DNA of 64,000 nucleotides from Colwellia marinimaniae (lineage in GTDB: Bacteria > Pseudomonadota > Gammaproteobacteria > Enterobacterales > Alteromonadaceae), in NCBI RefSeq assembly GCF_002207865.1, contig NZ_BDQM01000011.1:55745-119744 (forward strand), read 5' to 3'. Within the stretch, counting starts at the first letter, position 1. Each line of letters begins with the position of its first letter. The position numbers and the translations under genes were made by a program. The notes under the pieces were generated by a model. It saw only the letters and a program-made list of their open reading frames with translations. It ran no database searches and was not told where the DNA came from. Below, piece by piece: positions 1 to 7,980 of this stretch.

Positions 1-27
1 CGGTTAACGGTTAACTGTTAAGAAAAT

Positions 28-65
28 AACTGACACACGCTATTTTATTAGCGAGTGTCAGTTTT
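28..65 (+). terminator. Hairpin terminator at window start
   Basis: An inverted repeat (AACTGACAC...GTGTCAGTT, with CGCT/AGCG continuing the stem) is followed by a short T-rich stretch. It probably ends a plus-strand gene lying left of the window, and it overlaps the end of the relic at 48-215. Confidence 0.55.
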
Positions 66-215
66 GACTTCAATGATACTTGAATATAGCCTTAATTTTA
101 TTGAATAACCGTGGTAAGAAAACAGCTCTATTGCTTGAGTTTTAGCGACGTTAATCAGTAAATCGATATCACCACTAGCAAGCATCAATAAAGCTCTTGC
201 CCAAGGTTTAGCTAT
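48..215 (-). pseudogene. Relic of a periplasmic solute-binding (SBP_bac_3-like) protein
   Basis: The minus strand has an open frame of about 55 codons without a start codon, reading PWARALLMLASGDIDLLI...KT. The pattern P-W-x-R-A-x-x-x-L-x-x-G-x-I-D-x-x-x-x-x-x-K-T is typical of family 3 extracellular solute-binding proteins (amino-acid ABC transport). Only this short internal piece remains; it runs into the gene at 212-952 on one side and a terminator on the other. I read it as gene debris. A chance frame is possible, since the segment is short. Confidence 0.4.
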
Positions 216-952
216 TTATTAGTTATTCGAACTGTTGGTATAAGAGTCTCAATTCCCTTATTCACACCATAAACATCGTTAGGATAAAACCCTAGGGTTA
301 TATGGAAGTCTTTAGCAGTTAACACTAAACTTTGACGATAACTTTTCGCCTGTGCAGATTGGGCAACAACAAAATATGCTGTTTTATGGTCAACACTTAC
401 TCGTGCTAAGCCACGTAACGATACGGATAACTTTGTTCCTATCGCGATACGTTTGCATAGGTTTTGGTATTCATAGGGATTAATTAATGTCATGTGGAAA
501 GTGTGATGATCTCTCTTACTTTGGTACTGTCGATACAGGGTAAAGTCATCACCTAATATTTGCTTCATCTGGAATAAATATACATCGAGGTCGGCAGCAT
601 TAACTTTTCCGCCTATATAGCTTAAACCACTATTATCCGTTAATTTAACTAGCTCTATTTGAATAGACTTTACGGTTGGTTCTTTTGCTGCTTCTTTTAC
701 CACTTCACCAAGCTCAGTCAACTGTTTATCCGTTAATTTAACTAGCTCTATTTGAATAGACTTTACGGTTGGTTCTTTTACTGCTTCTTTTACCGCTGCA
801 CCAAGCTCAGTCAACTGTGTTTGTTCAATTTTATGCTCCGTATTTTCCATAGCATGCTCGGTTATTGTATGGGCAAATAAACTCGTTTGCCAAAATAAAG
901 CAATAGTGCATAGGATAGCTTTTAAACTAGTTATATTATTGATTTTTTGCAT
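212..952 (-). CDS. Secreted 2H-phosphoesterase-like protein with duplicated N-terminal module
   Basis: The product is 246 aa. Residues 1-27 look like a Sec signal peptide ending in LFA. Residues 46-75 and 77-106 are near-identical copies of one module (QLTELG..VKEA.KEPTVKSI), encoded by a 93-bp tandem DNA repeat. The C-terminal half carries two H-x-T-L motifs, HMTL at 153-156 and HITL at 217-220, about 64 residues apart, each in a hydrophobic strand-like context. That is the signature of the 2H phosphoesterase superfamily (LigT, cyclic phosphodiesterases, Swiss-army-knife RNA repair proteins). Those families act on 2',3'-cyclic or related phosphodiesters. A secreted member would meet extracellular nucleotides or RNA, but this is inference. 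It appears monocistronic. Confidence 0.6.
   Translation of the reverse strand: MQKINNITSLKAILCTIALFWQTSLFAHTITEHAMENTEHKIEQTQLTELGAAVKEAVKEPTVKSIQIELVKLTDKQLTELGEVVKEAAKEPTVKSIQIELVKLTDNSGLSYIGGKVNAADLDVYLFQMKQILGDDFTLYRQYQSKRDHHTFHMTLINPYEYQNLCKRIAIGTKLSVSLRGLARVSVDHKTAYFVVAQSAQAKSYRQSLVLTAKDFHITLGFYPNDVYGVNKGIETLIPTVRITNK
636..821. repeat. 93-bp tandem repeat, two copies, in frame
   Basis: Two adjacent 93-bp units (636-728 and 729-821) are nearly identical. They lie inside the 2H-phosphoesterase-like gene and encode its duplicated 31-residue module. The small number of differences points to a recent in-frame duplication. Confidence 0.9.
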
Positions 953-1416
953 CTATACCAACCGATTAATGAGGGTTTAACGTTAGCGTTTATTTAATTT
1001 CTGCTAAAATATGAGGCAATAATAACATTAATTTTCTTTGACCAGGTCATTAGATAATGCAGGAAAAATTATCGGTAATAAAAATTATCGGTAATAAACA
1101 TTCTCGGTAATCCATACCTAGGCTAAAAGCATTTTAATTCTCGCCAAATGAGCAATAACTTAGCCCTATTGGTATAAATGATCTTGAACGGGTGCTAGTT
1201 AGTAGGAGGATCTTATTAAGGGGGGATCATTGTTGTCTTCGTTTTCCAGGATAAAGGTTCCCGGGCTTCAGTTTTATTAGTAGGCAGACTGGATGAATTA
1301 TACTTACTTTGCTGGTAAATATAGCAGATTAGCGGGTTTTTCGGTGCTAACGTGTCACTTTGACATTAGCTTGCAGCAAGCACTTTTAAACTGCAACCCT
1401 AGAAAGTAACCGCTAA
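953..1416. other. Intergenic region with short tandem and long direct repeats
   Basis: No convincing gene. It holds a 16-bp tandem repeat (1067-1082 and 1083-1098, unit AATTATCGGTAATAAA, plus a partial third copy to 1111) and, from 1246, the first copy of the 90-bp direct repeat described separately. Confidence 0.6.
1246..1335. repeat. Direct repeat, copy 1 (pairs with 2201-2290)
   Basis: A roughly 90-bp segment aligns without gaps to 2201-2290, exactly 955 bp downstream, in the same orientation. The best-conserved parts are CTTCAGTTTTATTA near 1266 and TAGCAGATTAGC near 1322. The two copies bracket the csrA-like and HTH genes. Confidence 0.75.
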
Positions 1417-1584
1417 CTAAACCTTAATGTATTTATCTCTAATCTTATAGACTGCTTGTTTACTGATACCAAGTGCTTTGGCTATAGTTACACCGCCATC
1501 ACCACTCAATAATAATTCAATGGCTTTAACTGTTCTCGTGTTCTTATGTTCTGCTAGAAAGAGTTCTATTGCTTTCTTGTTCAT
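1417..1584 (-). CDS. Small helix-turn-helix protein (55 aa)
   Basis: A 55-residue protein starts at the ATG at 1582-1584 (reverse strand) and ends at TAG. Residues about 30-50 (GVTIAKALGISKQAVYKIRD) form a clear helix-turn-helix: A-x-x-L-G-I-S-x-x-A-V-Y is the classic second and third helix pattern of small phage or plasmid repressors and of Sigma-70 region-4-like folds. The N-terminal half is a predicted helix. It lies downstream of the csrA-like gene in the same orientation, and both are inside the long direct repeat, so it may be a leftover regulator of a mobile element. The ribosome site is weak (GAG about 9 nt upstream). Its target is unknown. Confidence 0.6.
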   Translation of the reverse strand: MNKKAIELFLAEHKNTRTVKAIELLLSGDGGVTIAKALGISKQAVYKIRDKYIKV

Positions 1585-1764
1585 GACGATTACTCTACGG
1601 ATATATTTTCTAGTCTCAGATACTATGCATCGGTCAACTTATTGCCATATTACTAATGGCTCATTATATTCTGCACACACCTCGACTATTCCCTCCGTTG
1701 AAAATTCAATAAATGCTTCAGTTGCGCTAGTTGTGATGAGAAACTAAAGGCTCACCTTGATTGA

Positions 1765-2022
1765 TTAGGTTATCTTTCTAGACTTCTTAACTATGATTGT
1801 TGCCGGCTTAGTGTTGGATGGCTCTGGTTTTACCCATTTAACTGCAGGAGCAACAAGTTTTTCCTCTTGAATCTTGTTGTATATCTCTTCACGGTGTACT
1901 GATATGTCTCTAGGTGCATCAATGCCAATGCGTACTTGGTTACCTTGTATGGCTAATATTGTTAGGGTGATATTATCACTAATGATTAGCGATTCACTGA
2001 TCCTTCTGGTTAGTATTAACAT
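1765..2022 (-). CDS. CsrA/RsmA-family post-transcriptional regulator (paralogue)
   Basis: The product is 85 aa. Residues 1-58 match the CsrA fold end to end: MLILTRR start, [25 protein letters not shown], and [11 protein letters not shown]. CsrA dimers bind GGA motifs in mRNA leaders and control translation or stability. The RNA-contact residues near R6-R7 and the VHREEI segment (about R44) are kept. Unlike housekeeping CsrA (about 60-65 aa), it has a Lys/Pro-rich tail of about 25 residues ending KKSRKIT. It is not next to alaS, the usual place for the main copy, but beside a tiny HTH gene and between direct repeats, which suggests an accessory copy. No symbol is given because the main csrA is probably elsewhere. 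Confidence 0.85.
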   Translation of the reverse strand: MLILTRRISESLIISDNITLTILAIQGNQVRIGIDAPRDISVHREEIYNKIQEEKLVAPAVKWVKPEPSNTKPATIIVKKSRKIT

Positions 2023-2200
2023 TGCTTATTCCTTATTTGCTTGCCATGAAGTTAGGTGTATTTACCGGAAACTCGGTTCCTTGATAATGAATAGTATAGT
2101 GTAGACAACTAAAAGTTAACTGCTGTGTTGTGGTATTTTGTTTAGAACTGTTGTCAAATGTATATCACTTGAGTATAGCTCTTGGTTATAACGGGGAATA

Positions 2201-2290
2201 CCGGGATAAATACTGCCAGACTTCAGTTTTATTAATAAGCAAGTTGTATGAATGATACTCGCTTTGACTATTAATGTAGCAGATTAGCCG
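2201..2290. repeat. Direct repeat, copy 2 (pairs with 1246-1335)
   Basis: Same orientation and no gaps relative to copy 1. CTTCAGTTTTATTA at 2221 and TAGCAGATTAGC near 2277 are the conserved blocks. It lies upstream of the csrA-like gene's start and downstream of the MATE gene's stop codon. Confidence 0.75.
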
Positions 2291-2349
2291 CCTTTGCTAG
2301 CTTTACCTTTCTTCAGACCATGGTACCTGTCTTTAGATGAGGGAGCACA

Positions 2350-3726
2350 TTATAGATTTTCGTTTGCTAAATTTTCGCTTGATGACTCACCCTGTGGCAA
2401 GCGCTTGTTAAATTCTCGTCTTAGCAAATAAAAGCTGACCCCTGCTTGAATACATACTGTGGTTACCGAGACATACCAAAGTTGTTCAATTTGAAAGTCC
2501 TCTTGCTGTGATAACCACAGGGCTGGGAGGATAAAGGTGATTAAACGTGTGGCTGTGCTAAATAAAGCTGGCATGGTATTACCGAGGGATTGAAACATGC
2601 CTGAGCAGGTGAAAACTAAGCCTGATGGCACAAAGTTCCAACAGATAAGCTGTAAAAAAACGACACTAATTAACAACACTTCTTGGTCATTTGAAAAGGC
2701 TTGCACCATCCATTCAGCTTGGCTTAAACAGGCTAGTGTCAGTATTGCCATCAGTGAGCAGGTCATAATGGCAGACCAAGTAAAGGTTTCTCTCACTCTT
2801 TGGTAATTTTTTGCGCCAAAATTTTGCCCAGCAATTGCTGGCGCAGCAAAAGCAATAGCCATGGCCGGTAAAAATAACGATTGCATTATGCGCGATCCTA
2901 GGCCAAATCCTGCTTGTGCATCCGCACCAAAGGGTTGAATTAACCAATAAATGGTGCCCATATAAACAAACATCAAGAAGAACTCGCCACCGGCAGGTAA
3001 GCCAATAGCGAGTAGTTTTTTTATGCGCGCTGTATCAACTCGCCAAAGAGAAAAGTCGACACTGACGTATTTCTCTGCTGTTTTAAAGTAATAACATAAA
3101 AGAATGACGGCAAAAACAACGGATATTGAACTAGCTAATCCGGCACCGGCAATCCCCATGGCATAGCCAGAGCCCCAGCCGGCAATTAATATCGGCGACA
3201 GGAGTATATTAACTAAAATAGAAAGTGTTTGAATGATCATAGTTGGCTTAACAATACCAGTGCCACGCAATGCTGAGCTAATCGAAACCATAACAAACTG
3301 CAATGCCATACAGGGAATAAACCAATGCAGGTAGGTTAAGCCCATCTGCACCGTTGCTAGGTCTTGTGAGATTAAATTGAGGTAAGCTTCGGCTCCTACG
3401 TAGCCAATAATACAAACTACTAGGCCCGTGACGGTAGATAACATCATCGACTGGTTGAACGTTAGGTTAGCATCTTCTCTGTCTTTTGCGCCTACTGCAT
3501 GAGAGATAAGTGCTGCAGTACTGACATTGAGTATTTGGGTGAGCGCAAAGATTAAAAACATGGCATTACCCGCTAAACTCAATCCTGCTAGGGCAGCAGC
3601 GCCTAATTTACCAACAAAATATAAGTCAACGATAAAATATAATGTTTGGATAAACATACCTATCATCATGGGTAATGCCATGTTAATTAGATGTTTAGGG
3701 ATTGAGCCTTGAGTAAGATCTTTCAT
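2350..3726 (-). CDS. MATE family efflux transporter
   Basis: Start chosen at the ATG at 3724-3726 (MKDLTQGSIPKHL), giving 458 aa; the longer frame to 3783 begins at a TTG with no ribosome site. The protein is a 12-TM multi-antimicrobial extrusion (MATE) carrier: the N-terminal repeat has ..ALPMMIGMFIQTLYFIVDLYFVGKLG.., and a second similar repeat begins near GLPAGGEFFLMFVYMG. MATE proteins export cationic drugs or metabolites using Na+ or H+ gradients. A decayed AraC-type regulator lies immediately upstream (3953-4096) and may once have controlled it. Substrate unknown. Confidence 0.85.
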   Translation of the reverse strand: MKDLTQGSIPKHLINMALPMMIGMFIQTLYFIVDLYFVGKLGAAALAGLSLAGNAMFLIFALTQILNVSTAALISHAVGAKDREDANLTFNQSMMLSTVTGLVVCIIGYVGAEAYLNLISQDLATVQMGLTYLHWFIPCMALQFVMVSISSALRGTGIVKPTMIIQTLSILVNILLSPILIAGWGSGYAMGIAGAGLASSISVVFAVILLCYYFKTAEKYVSVDFSLWRVDTARIKKLLAIGLPAGGEFFLMFVYMGTIYWLIQPFGADAQAGFGLGSRIMQSLFLPAMAIAFAAPAIAGQNFGAKNYQRVRETFTWSAIMTCSLMAILTLACLSQAEWMVQAFSNDQEVLLISVVFLQLICWNFVPSGLVFTCSGMFQSLGNTMPALFSTATRLITFILPALWLSQQEDFQIEQLWYVSVTTVCIQAGVSFYLLRREFNKRLPQGESSSENLANENL

Positions 3727-3952
3727 GGTCGATGAAATCCGTTGGTGACTGAAAAATTGAGAAGAACAGAGGTAAATAGCCAAGCGCTATTAAGCATATC
3801 TAACGGAGTAACATAGCGCATTTGTTTGCTTAAATAAATGCCAAGCCCCTAATAACAGAGCACTAGCAGTAATTAACTTACTGCTCAGGTTATTTAGAGT
3901 CAATGCCAGCATAAACGTCAATGGTGAAGCCAGGTTACTGGCCATAATCTTT

Positions 3953-4096
3953 TACGGGTTAAATTCAGGTACTTTTTTAATAGCGAATGAAATGAGCTTG
4001 ATCACTAAAAGCAAACGGGTAAGCAATATCTACCCAGTTAAGGTCACTTTGCTGGCGTTGATATAAAAACGCTAATATATCCTCCAGCTTGTTCAT
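3953..4096 (-). pseudogene. AraC-family regulator relic (C-terminal HTH fragment)
   Basis: The minus strand encodes LNWVDIAYPFAFSDQAHFIRY, the second HTH of AraC/XylS regulators (consensus D-I-A-x-x-x-G-F-x-D-Q-x-H-F-x-R). It is followed by an in-frame stop; a +1 shift restores KKVPEFNP, matching the F-K-K-x-x-G-x-T-P end of the domain. About 50 codons remain, with one stop or frameshift and no sensing domain. It is probably the remains of a regulator of the adjacent MATE gene. Confidence 0.55.
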
Positions 4097-4178
4097 CGAT
4101 TGACATGGTTTAAGGGTTAATCTAGTTACTTTTACAAAGCTGCGTTCTAAAGTGTGTTGGAGCAGTGCAGGGCTGCCC

Positions 4179-5159
4179 CTAAGTCATTAATCGCCGTATT
4201 GGCCAATAGCGGCAGCACTTGCGTTGCGCAGACAACTGACGCATAGCTAATATCATCATGAGAATCATCATGCCAGTGAGTGAAGCGCTACCACCATGAC
4301 TATGAGTTTCTTGGTAATATTCAACATACTCAATATCATAATCACTACTCTCCAAGGGTAAAGCATATAAACTATTACTGTCATCACTGCTATAAGAAGC
4401 AATAATATTTGCGTAACCAACTTCATATAGATCGATGAGTACATCGTAATGATTAGGATTAAAACCTTGGCTTAAGGTGCTATAGACTTCAAAAGCATCC
4501 TCTGAGCTTTCACCCTGAATAACAAAACTGTCGGTAGTGTAGTAATGCTGCCAAGGGCCGCCATTTTCGCTTAAGTATAACTCGGCATAGACAACAGCCT
4601 TATCATAAGGGTTATAGGTGATTAAATCGGCATCAAAGGTGACACTAAAAGTTTGATAGTAACCATCTAAATCAAGGTCTGCTATTAATTGTGCATAGCC
4701 TTCATAAATGACAAAAGTGCCGTCACTGAAGCTTCTACTGGTATTGTTTACTTTTGGGGTTTCAGCCATTTTCTTAAATAATCTGGCTGAGATGTTTTTG
4801 TGAACTTGTTGATTTTTTTGCTTGATAACTTCATCACGTGTGCTGGCCAAGGCTTTATTTTGTGCTTGGTCGCTATCGCCAAGTATGACTCTATGCTTGA
4901 TGGCTTGCCTCAGTTGCTCTGCTGATTGCTTGTTAGAGGCGCTTGTTGATTGCCCGATAGAATAACTTTGCTCAGCAAAACTTGGCAATGTCATTAACAG
5001 CAAGGTTAACATTAAGCTTAATTGCAAACTGGTGACCAGTATGGGCGATAACCTTGAAGTTACTGGTGATGTTAGCTTTGAGCTAAGGTGTGAAGTAACT
5101 TTGACCGCCTTATTTAAGGTCACTCTGGAAGATAACTGCTTAAGTAAATTGTTCATCAT
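4179..5159 (-). CDS. Choice-of-anchor H family protein, GlyGly-CTERM-like anchor
   Basis: Start chosen at the ATG at 5157-5159, which has AAGGA 7-9 nt upstream; upstream ATGs lack a ribosome site. The product is about 326 aa. A hydrophobic signal segment ends at PSFAEQ. The central region (SFSDGTFVIYEGYAQLIADLDLDGYYQTFSVTFDAD and following) matches choice-of-anchor H proteins, whose members end in either PEP-CTERM or GlyGly-CTERM anchors. Here the C-terminus has SHGGSASLTG, a hydrophobic Met/Leu helix and a basic tail, i.e. a GlyGly-CTERM-like rhombosortase signal, with an unusually long tail (SAQRKCCRYWPIRRLMT). Likely exported and surface-attached. It is divergent from the PepSY operon and shares its intergenic region. 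Confidence 0.7.
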   Translation of the reverse strand: MMNNLLKQLSSRVTLNKAVKVTSHLSSKLTSPVTSRLSPILVTSLQLSLMLTLLLMTLPSFAEQSYSIGQSTSASNKQSAEQLRQAIKHRVILGDSDQAQNKALASTRDEVIKQKNQQVHKNISARLFKKMAETPKVNNTSRSFSDGTFVIYEGYAQLIADLDLDGYYQTFSVTFDADLITYNPYDKAVVYAELYLSENGGPWQHYYTTDSFVIQGESSEDAFEVYSTLSQGFNPNHYDVLIDLYEVGYANIIASYSSDDSNSLYALPLESSDYDIEYVEYYQETHSHGGSASLTGMMILMMILAMRQLSAQRKCCRYWPIRRLMT

Positions 5160-5255
5160 TAAATCCTTGTTACGTTGCTTGCTACCATTAAAGCGCAAGT
5201 TAGATGAACTCAAGCTGAACATCTTGATCACTCTTAGAGCAGCTACTAAGAAAAT

Positions 5256-5289
5256 GTTCAGCCCTTGTTCAGCTAGTATTTGGTATCAT
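5256..5289 (+). promoter_or_regulatory. Direct-repeat regulator site (GTTCAGC x2) and -10 of the PepSY/two-component operon
   Basis: GTTCAGC occurs at 5256-5262 and again at 5267-5273, an 11-bp period as in PhoP-type boxes. Ten bases later comes TATCAT (5284-5289), a good -10 hexamer, with no clear -35: the layout of an activator-dependent promoter. The same arrangement recurs at 7912-7945. This site would drive the operon that encodes the response regulator itself. Confidence 0.6.
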
Positions 5290-5368
5290 TAAGGGAAACT
5301 TGGTTTATTTGCGAGCAGCATTCTTTTACACTGAATGTTATATAGGATTATCTGCATTAGGGTTTGAG

Positions 5369-5650
5369 ATGAAATTACGCATTTTTTTATTAACACTGTT
5401 TATGAGTGTGCTGACCTTGTGTGCCAGCGATGCTTGGTCGGCAGAGAAGCAGGTTCATAAACAAGGCAATAAAAAGGTTACTAGCTCAAAACAAGCGGCA
5501 AAAATAGTACAACAACAATATGGCGGTAGGGTGTTAAAAGTTAATAAACAAAAAAACAATGCCGGTTATCGAGTTAAAATTGTTAAACCTAATGGTCAGG
5601 TGATCTCTAAAAAGGTCAATGCTAAAACCGGAAAAATAGAAAACAATTAA
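5369..5650 (+). CDS. Periplasmic PepSY-domain protein
   Basis: Start taken at the ATG at 5369 (MKLRIFLLTLF), since it begins a proper signal peptide; the frame extends upstream to 5300 without support. The product is 93 aa: signal peptide 1-25 (cleavage after AWSA), then one PepSY-type module with KQAAKIVQQQYGGRVLKV and YRVKIVKPNGQVISKKVNAKTGKI. PepSY domains are thought to bind or inhibit peptidases or act as periplasmic sensors. Small PepSY proteins beside OmpR/PhoP-type two-component genes are a recurrent arrangement. It is 32 nt upstream of the response regulator, so probably the first gene of a three-gene operon and possibly an accessory sensor of the kinase. Confidence 0.8.
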   Translation: MKLRIFLLTLFMSVLTLCASDAWSAEKQVHKQGNKKVTSSKQAAKIVQQQYGGRVLKVNKQKNNAGYRVKIVKPNGQVISKKVNAKTGKIENN

Positions 5651-5682
5651 TTTTAAAGGACGTAGCTGAAGGAAAAATTATT

Positions 5683-6360
5683 ATGCGTTTGCTTTTAGTT
5701 GAAGACGATCCAGCCTTGCAGCAAGAGTTGCAACAACAATTAGTGCGGCAAAATTACTCGGTCGATGTCGCTGCTGATGGTGAAATTGCTTTATTTCAAG
5801 GCCTTGAATATGACTATGATATTGCTGTGATTGATTTAGGTTTACCTAAGATAGACGGTACTACAGTGGTTAAAAAATTAAGAGAAAAAGGCCGAAACTT
5901 CCCCATTTTAATTCTTACCGCCCGGGATCGCTGGCAAGATAAAGTCGCTGGTTTAGATGCTGGCGCTGATGATTACCTCACTAAACCTTTTCATATCGAA
6001 GAACTCAGCTCGCGCTTAAATGCGTTGATCAGGCGCAGCGCCGGTAAGGCGAGTTCGACCATTCATAATGGTCCCTTTACTTTAGACACGGCTACCTCGC
6101 AAGTATCAGTAGAGCAAATAAGTGTTAATTTAAGTGCTCAAGAATTTAAAGTGTTTAAATATCTTATGTTGCACATAGGGGAGGTGGTTTCGAAAACCAC
6201 CTTAACTGAGCACATATACGATCAGGACTTTGATTTAGACTCTAATGTTATCGAGGTCTTTATTAGACGTTTACGGAAAAAACTTGACCCTGACAGTAAA
6301 CATAATTTTATTGAAACTAAGCGTGGTCAAGGCTATCGTTTAATTGACTTTACTGCTTAG
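5683..6360 (+). CDS. OmpR/PhoP-family response regulator
   Basis: The product is 225 aa. Receiver domain 1-115 has acidic pair D8/D9, phospho-acceptor D51 (VIDLGLPKIDG), T79 and K101 (LTKPF). A winged-helix domain (about 125-222) has VFKYLMLHIGEVVSKTTLTEHIYD and VIEVFIRRLRKKLD...IETKRGQGYRL. The overall pattern is closest to PhoP/QseB-like regulators. It is co-transcribed with the PepSY gene and the kinase that starts 8 nt after its stop. The paired GTTCAGC repeats upstream of the operon and of the DUF3300 gene are the best candidates for its binding sites. Confidence 0.9.
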   Translation: MRLLLVEDDPALQQELQQQLVRQNYSVDVAADGEIALFQGLEYDYDIAVIDLGLPKIDGTTVVKKLREKGRNFPILILTARDRWQDKVAGLDAGADDYLTKPFHIEELSSRLNALIRRSAGKASSTIHNGPFTLDTATSQVSVEQISVNLSAQEFKVFKYLMLHIGEVVSKTTLTEHIYDQDFDLDSNVIEVFIRRLRKKLDPDSKHNFIETKRGQGYRLIDFTA

Positions 6361-6368
6361 GTATTTTC

Positions 6369-7802
6369 TTGCTGCCATTTTTAAAGCCTCGAATTAAAAT
6401 GTATTTAAACTCTTTCTTCAATTCCCTTAAAGTACGTTTGATGGTGAGTCTACTGGCGATGGTGCTTATTATATTGCCCACCGTTGCGTTTATCATCATG
6501 AACTCATTTGAGAAACACATGGAGGGCAGTATAAAAAATGAATTAACTGCCTACAGCTATACCATTTTGGCGGTGGCAGAAGTTGAACAAGCTAGGCTCA
6601 TCATGCCGGAAGCATTAATTGAAAATCAGTTTAATGTTAGTGATTCAGGCTTATATGCTTTTATCTCGCAGCAAGAGAGCAAGCAAGCGGATACAAATAA
6701 TACCCTAAATAACAAAAATCCACATAACAAAAGTGCCACCTTATGGCGCTCGCAATCTTTGCTTACCCTTAACTTACCCAATAAACTACCTAAACAATTA
6801 GTAACCCTGATAACGGGAGAAACAGCTTTTACTCACATTGAAATTAATAGCTTACCGCATTTTATTTATAGCTATGCAGTAAGCTTTACTGATGATAAGT
6901 ACAGCTTTCCCATGACGGTTCATATCATCAAAGACAAACAAAGCTACTTACAACTCATTAATGATTTTAAACAGCAACTTTGGCTTGGTTTAGCGTTTTT
7001 AATGGTCATTATATTTTTGCTGCAATTTGTCTGGTTAATGTGGACATTAAAACCATTATCGACTTTAGAGCAAGAAGTTAAGGCGATTGAACAAGGTAAA
7101 GCACAACGGTTAACGAGTGTTTATCCCAAAGAGTTATCGCCACTAACCAGGCAGTTAAATCAGTTATTAGCGACTGAACAAAAGCAAAGGCAACGTTATC
7201 GTAATGCTTTATCTGATCTTGCCCATAGTTTAAAAACACCCTTGGCAGTTTTACAAGCACAAAGCGATATTTCTGTGGTTAACCAAGAGCAAATTAATCG
7301 CATTAATTCCACCATTGACCATCAATTAAAGCGCGCACAAAGTGCTGGACATTCTTCTTGGCTGTTGGGCATTGCCGTAAAACCCGTGGTAGATAAGTTA
7401 CTTAAGACCCTAGCTAAAATTTATCATGATGAAGATAAAAAAATAACCAGCAAGTTAACAGATAAACTGACCTTTAAAGGTGATGAAGCGGATCTGCTTG
7501 AGCTGTTAGGTAATTTATTGGATAACGCTTATAAAGCAGCAAAAAGCACTATTATGCTAACGGTTAGCCAACAAGGTGATGTGTTAGTTATTTGCATTGA
7601 AGATGATGGTGTCGGTATTAAAAAACAGCAAATCAGCCAAATACTAGAGCGCGGCGTTCGTGCAGATACTTATCCTGAAGGACATGGTGTTGGCTTAGCA
7701 ATAGTGCGCGATCTAGTGGCCAGTTATCAAGGCAAGCTGCACATAGGGCGCTCTGAAAACTTAGGCGGAGCAAAGTTTACTCTGAGCTTTGCTAATAGCT
7801 AG
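6369..7802 (+). CDS. Sensor histidine kinase (PhoQ-like)
   Basis: The frame opens with TTG at 6369 (477 aa); the next in-frame ATG is at 6399 (MYLNSFFNS) and may be the true start, as neither has a strong ribosome site. Topology: TM1 about 22-45, periplasmic sensor about 46-203, TM2 about 204-225, HAMP-like linker, then the H-box SDLAHSLKTPL with phospho-acceptor H286, N-box GNLLDNAYKAAK near 381-392, G1 EDDGVGI and G2 GHGVGLAI. The A-H-S-L-K-T-P-L form of the H-box is characteristic of PhoQ/QseC relatives. Partner of the regulator just upstream; the signal (cations, peptides, envelope stress) cannot be read from sequence. Confidence 0.88.
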   Translation: MLPFLKPRIKMYLNSFFNSLKVRLMVSLLAMVLIILPTVAFIIMNSFEKHMEGSIKNELTAYSYTILAVAEVEQARLIMPEALIENQFNVSDSGLYAFISQQESKQADTNNTLNNKNPHNKSATLWRSQSLLTLNLPNKLPKQLVTLITGETAFTHIEINSLPHFIYSYAVSFTDDKYSFPMTVHIIKDKQSYLQLINDFKQQLWLGLAFLMVIIFLLQFVWLMWTLKPLSTLEQEVKAIEQGKAQRLTSVYPKELSPLTRQLNQLLATEQKQRQRYRNALSDLAHSLKTPLAVLQAQSDISVVNQEQINRINSTIDHQLKRAQSAGHSSWLLGIAVKPVVDKLLKTLAKIYHDEDKKITSKLTDKLTFKGDEADLLELLGNLLDNAYKAAKSTIMLTVSQQGDVLVICIEDDGVGIKKQQISQILERGVRADTYPEGHGVGLAIVRDLVASYQGKLHIGRSENLGGAKFTLSFANS

Positions 7803-7911
7803 TTTCGTGGTAAATAGATAAGCTGCAGCTGGCAAGTTATTTAATCAGCTTAGCTGCTTACTCTTCCTACCTAGCACCTAGAAAATAGCAACTAGCAAGT
7901 TGATGGCTTTT

Positions 7912-7945
7912 GTTCAGCCTTGGTTCAGCTAAAGGGGTTTACTCT
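7912..7945 (+). promoter_or_regulatory. Second GTTCAGC direct-repeat site with -10, upstream of DUF3300 gene
   Basis: GTTCAGC at 7912-7918 and 7923-7929, again with an 11-bp period, and TACTCT at 7940-7945 exactly ten bases after the second repeat. Spacing is identical to the site at 5256-5289, which argues that the DUF3300 gene and the two-component operon are controlled by the same regulator. Confidence 0.6.
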
Positions 7946-7980
7946 ATTCAATAAGATCAATAATGAATAAAGGTAAGCTT

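Noticed and set aside
1626..1741. Short minus-strand frame FLITTSATEAFIEFSTEGIV between the csrA-like and HTH genes
   Set aside because: Reads like protein but has a stop immediately upstream and no ATG, and GTG only near its middle; could be a decayed third gene but cannot be supported.
1478..1747. 89-codon plus-strand frame
   Set aside because: It is antisense to the 55-aa HTH gene and lacks family features; the HTH on the other strand explains the coding signal.
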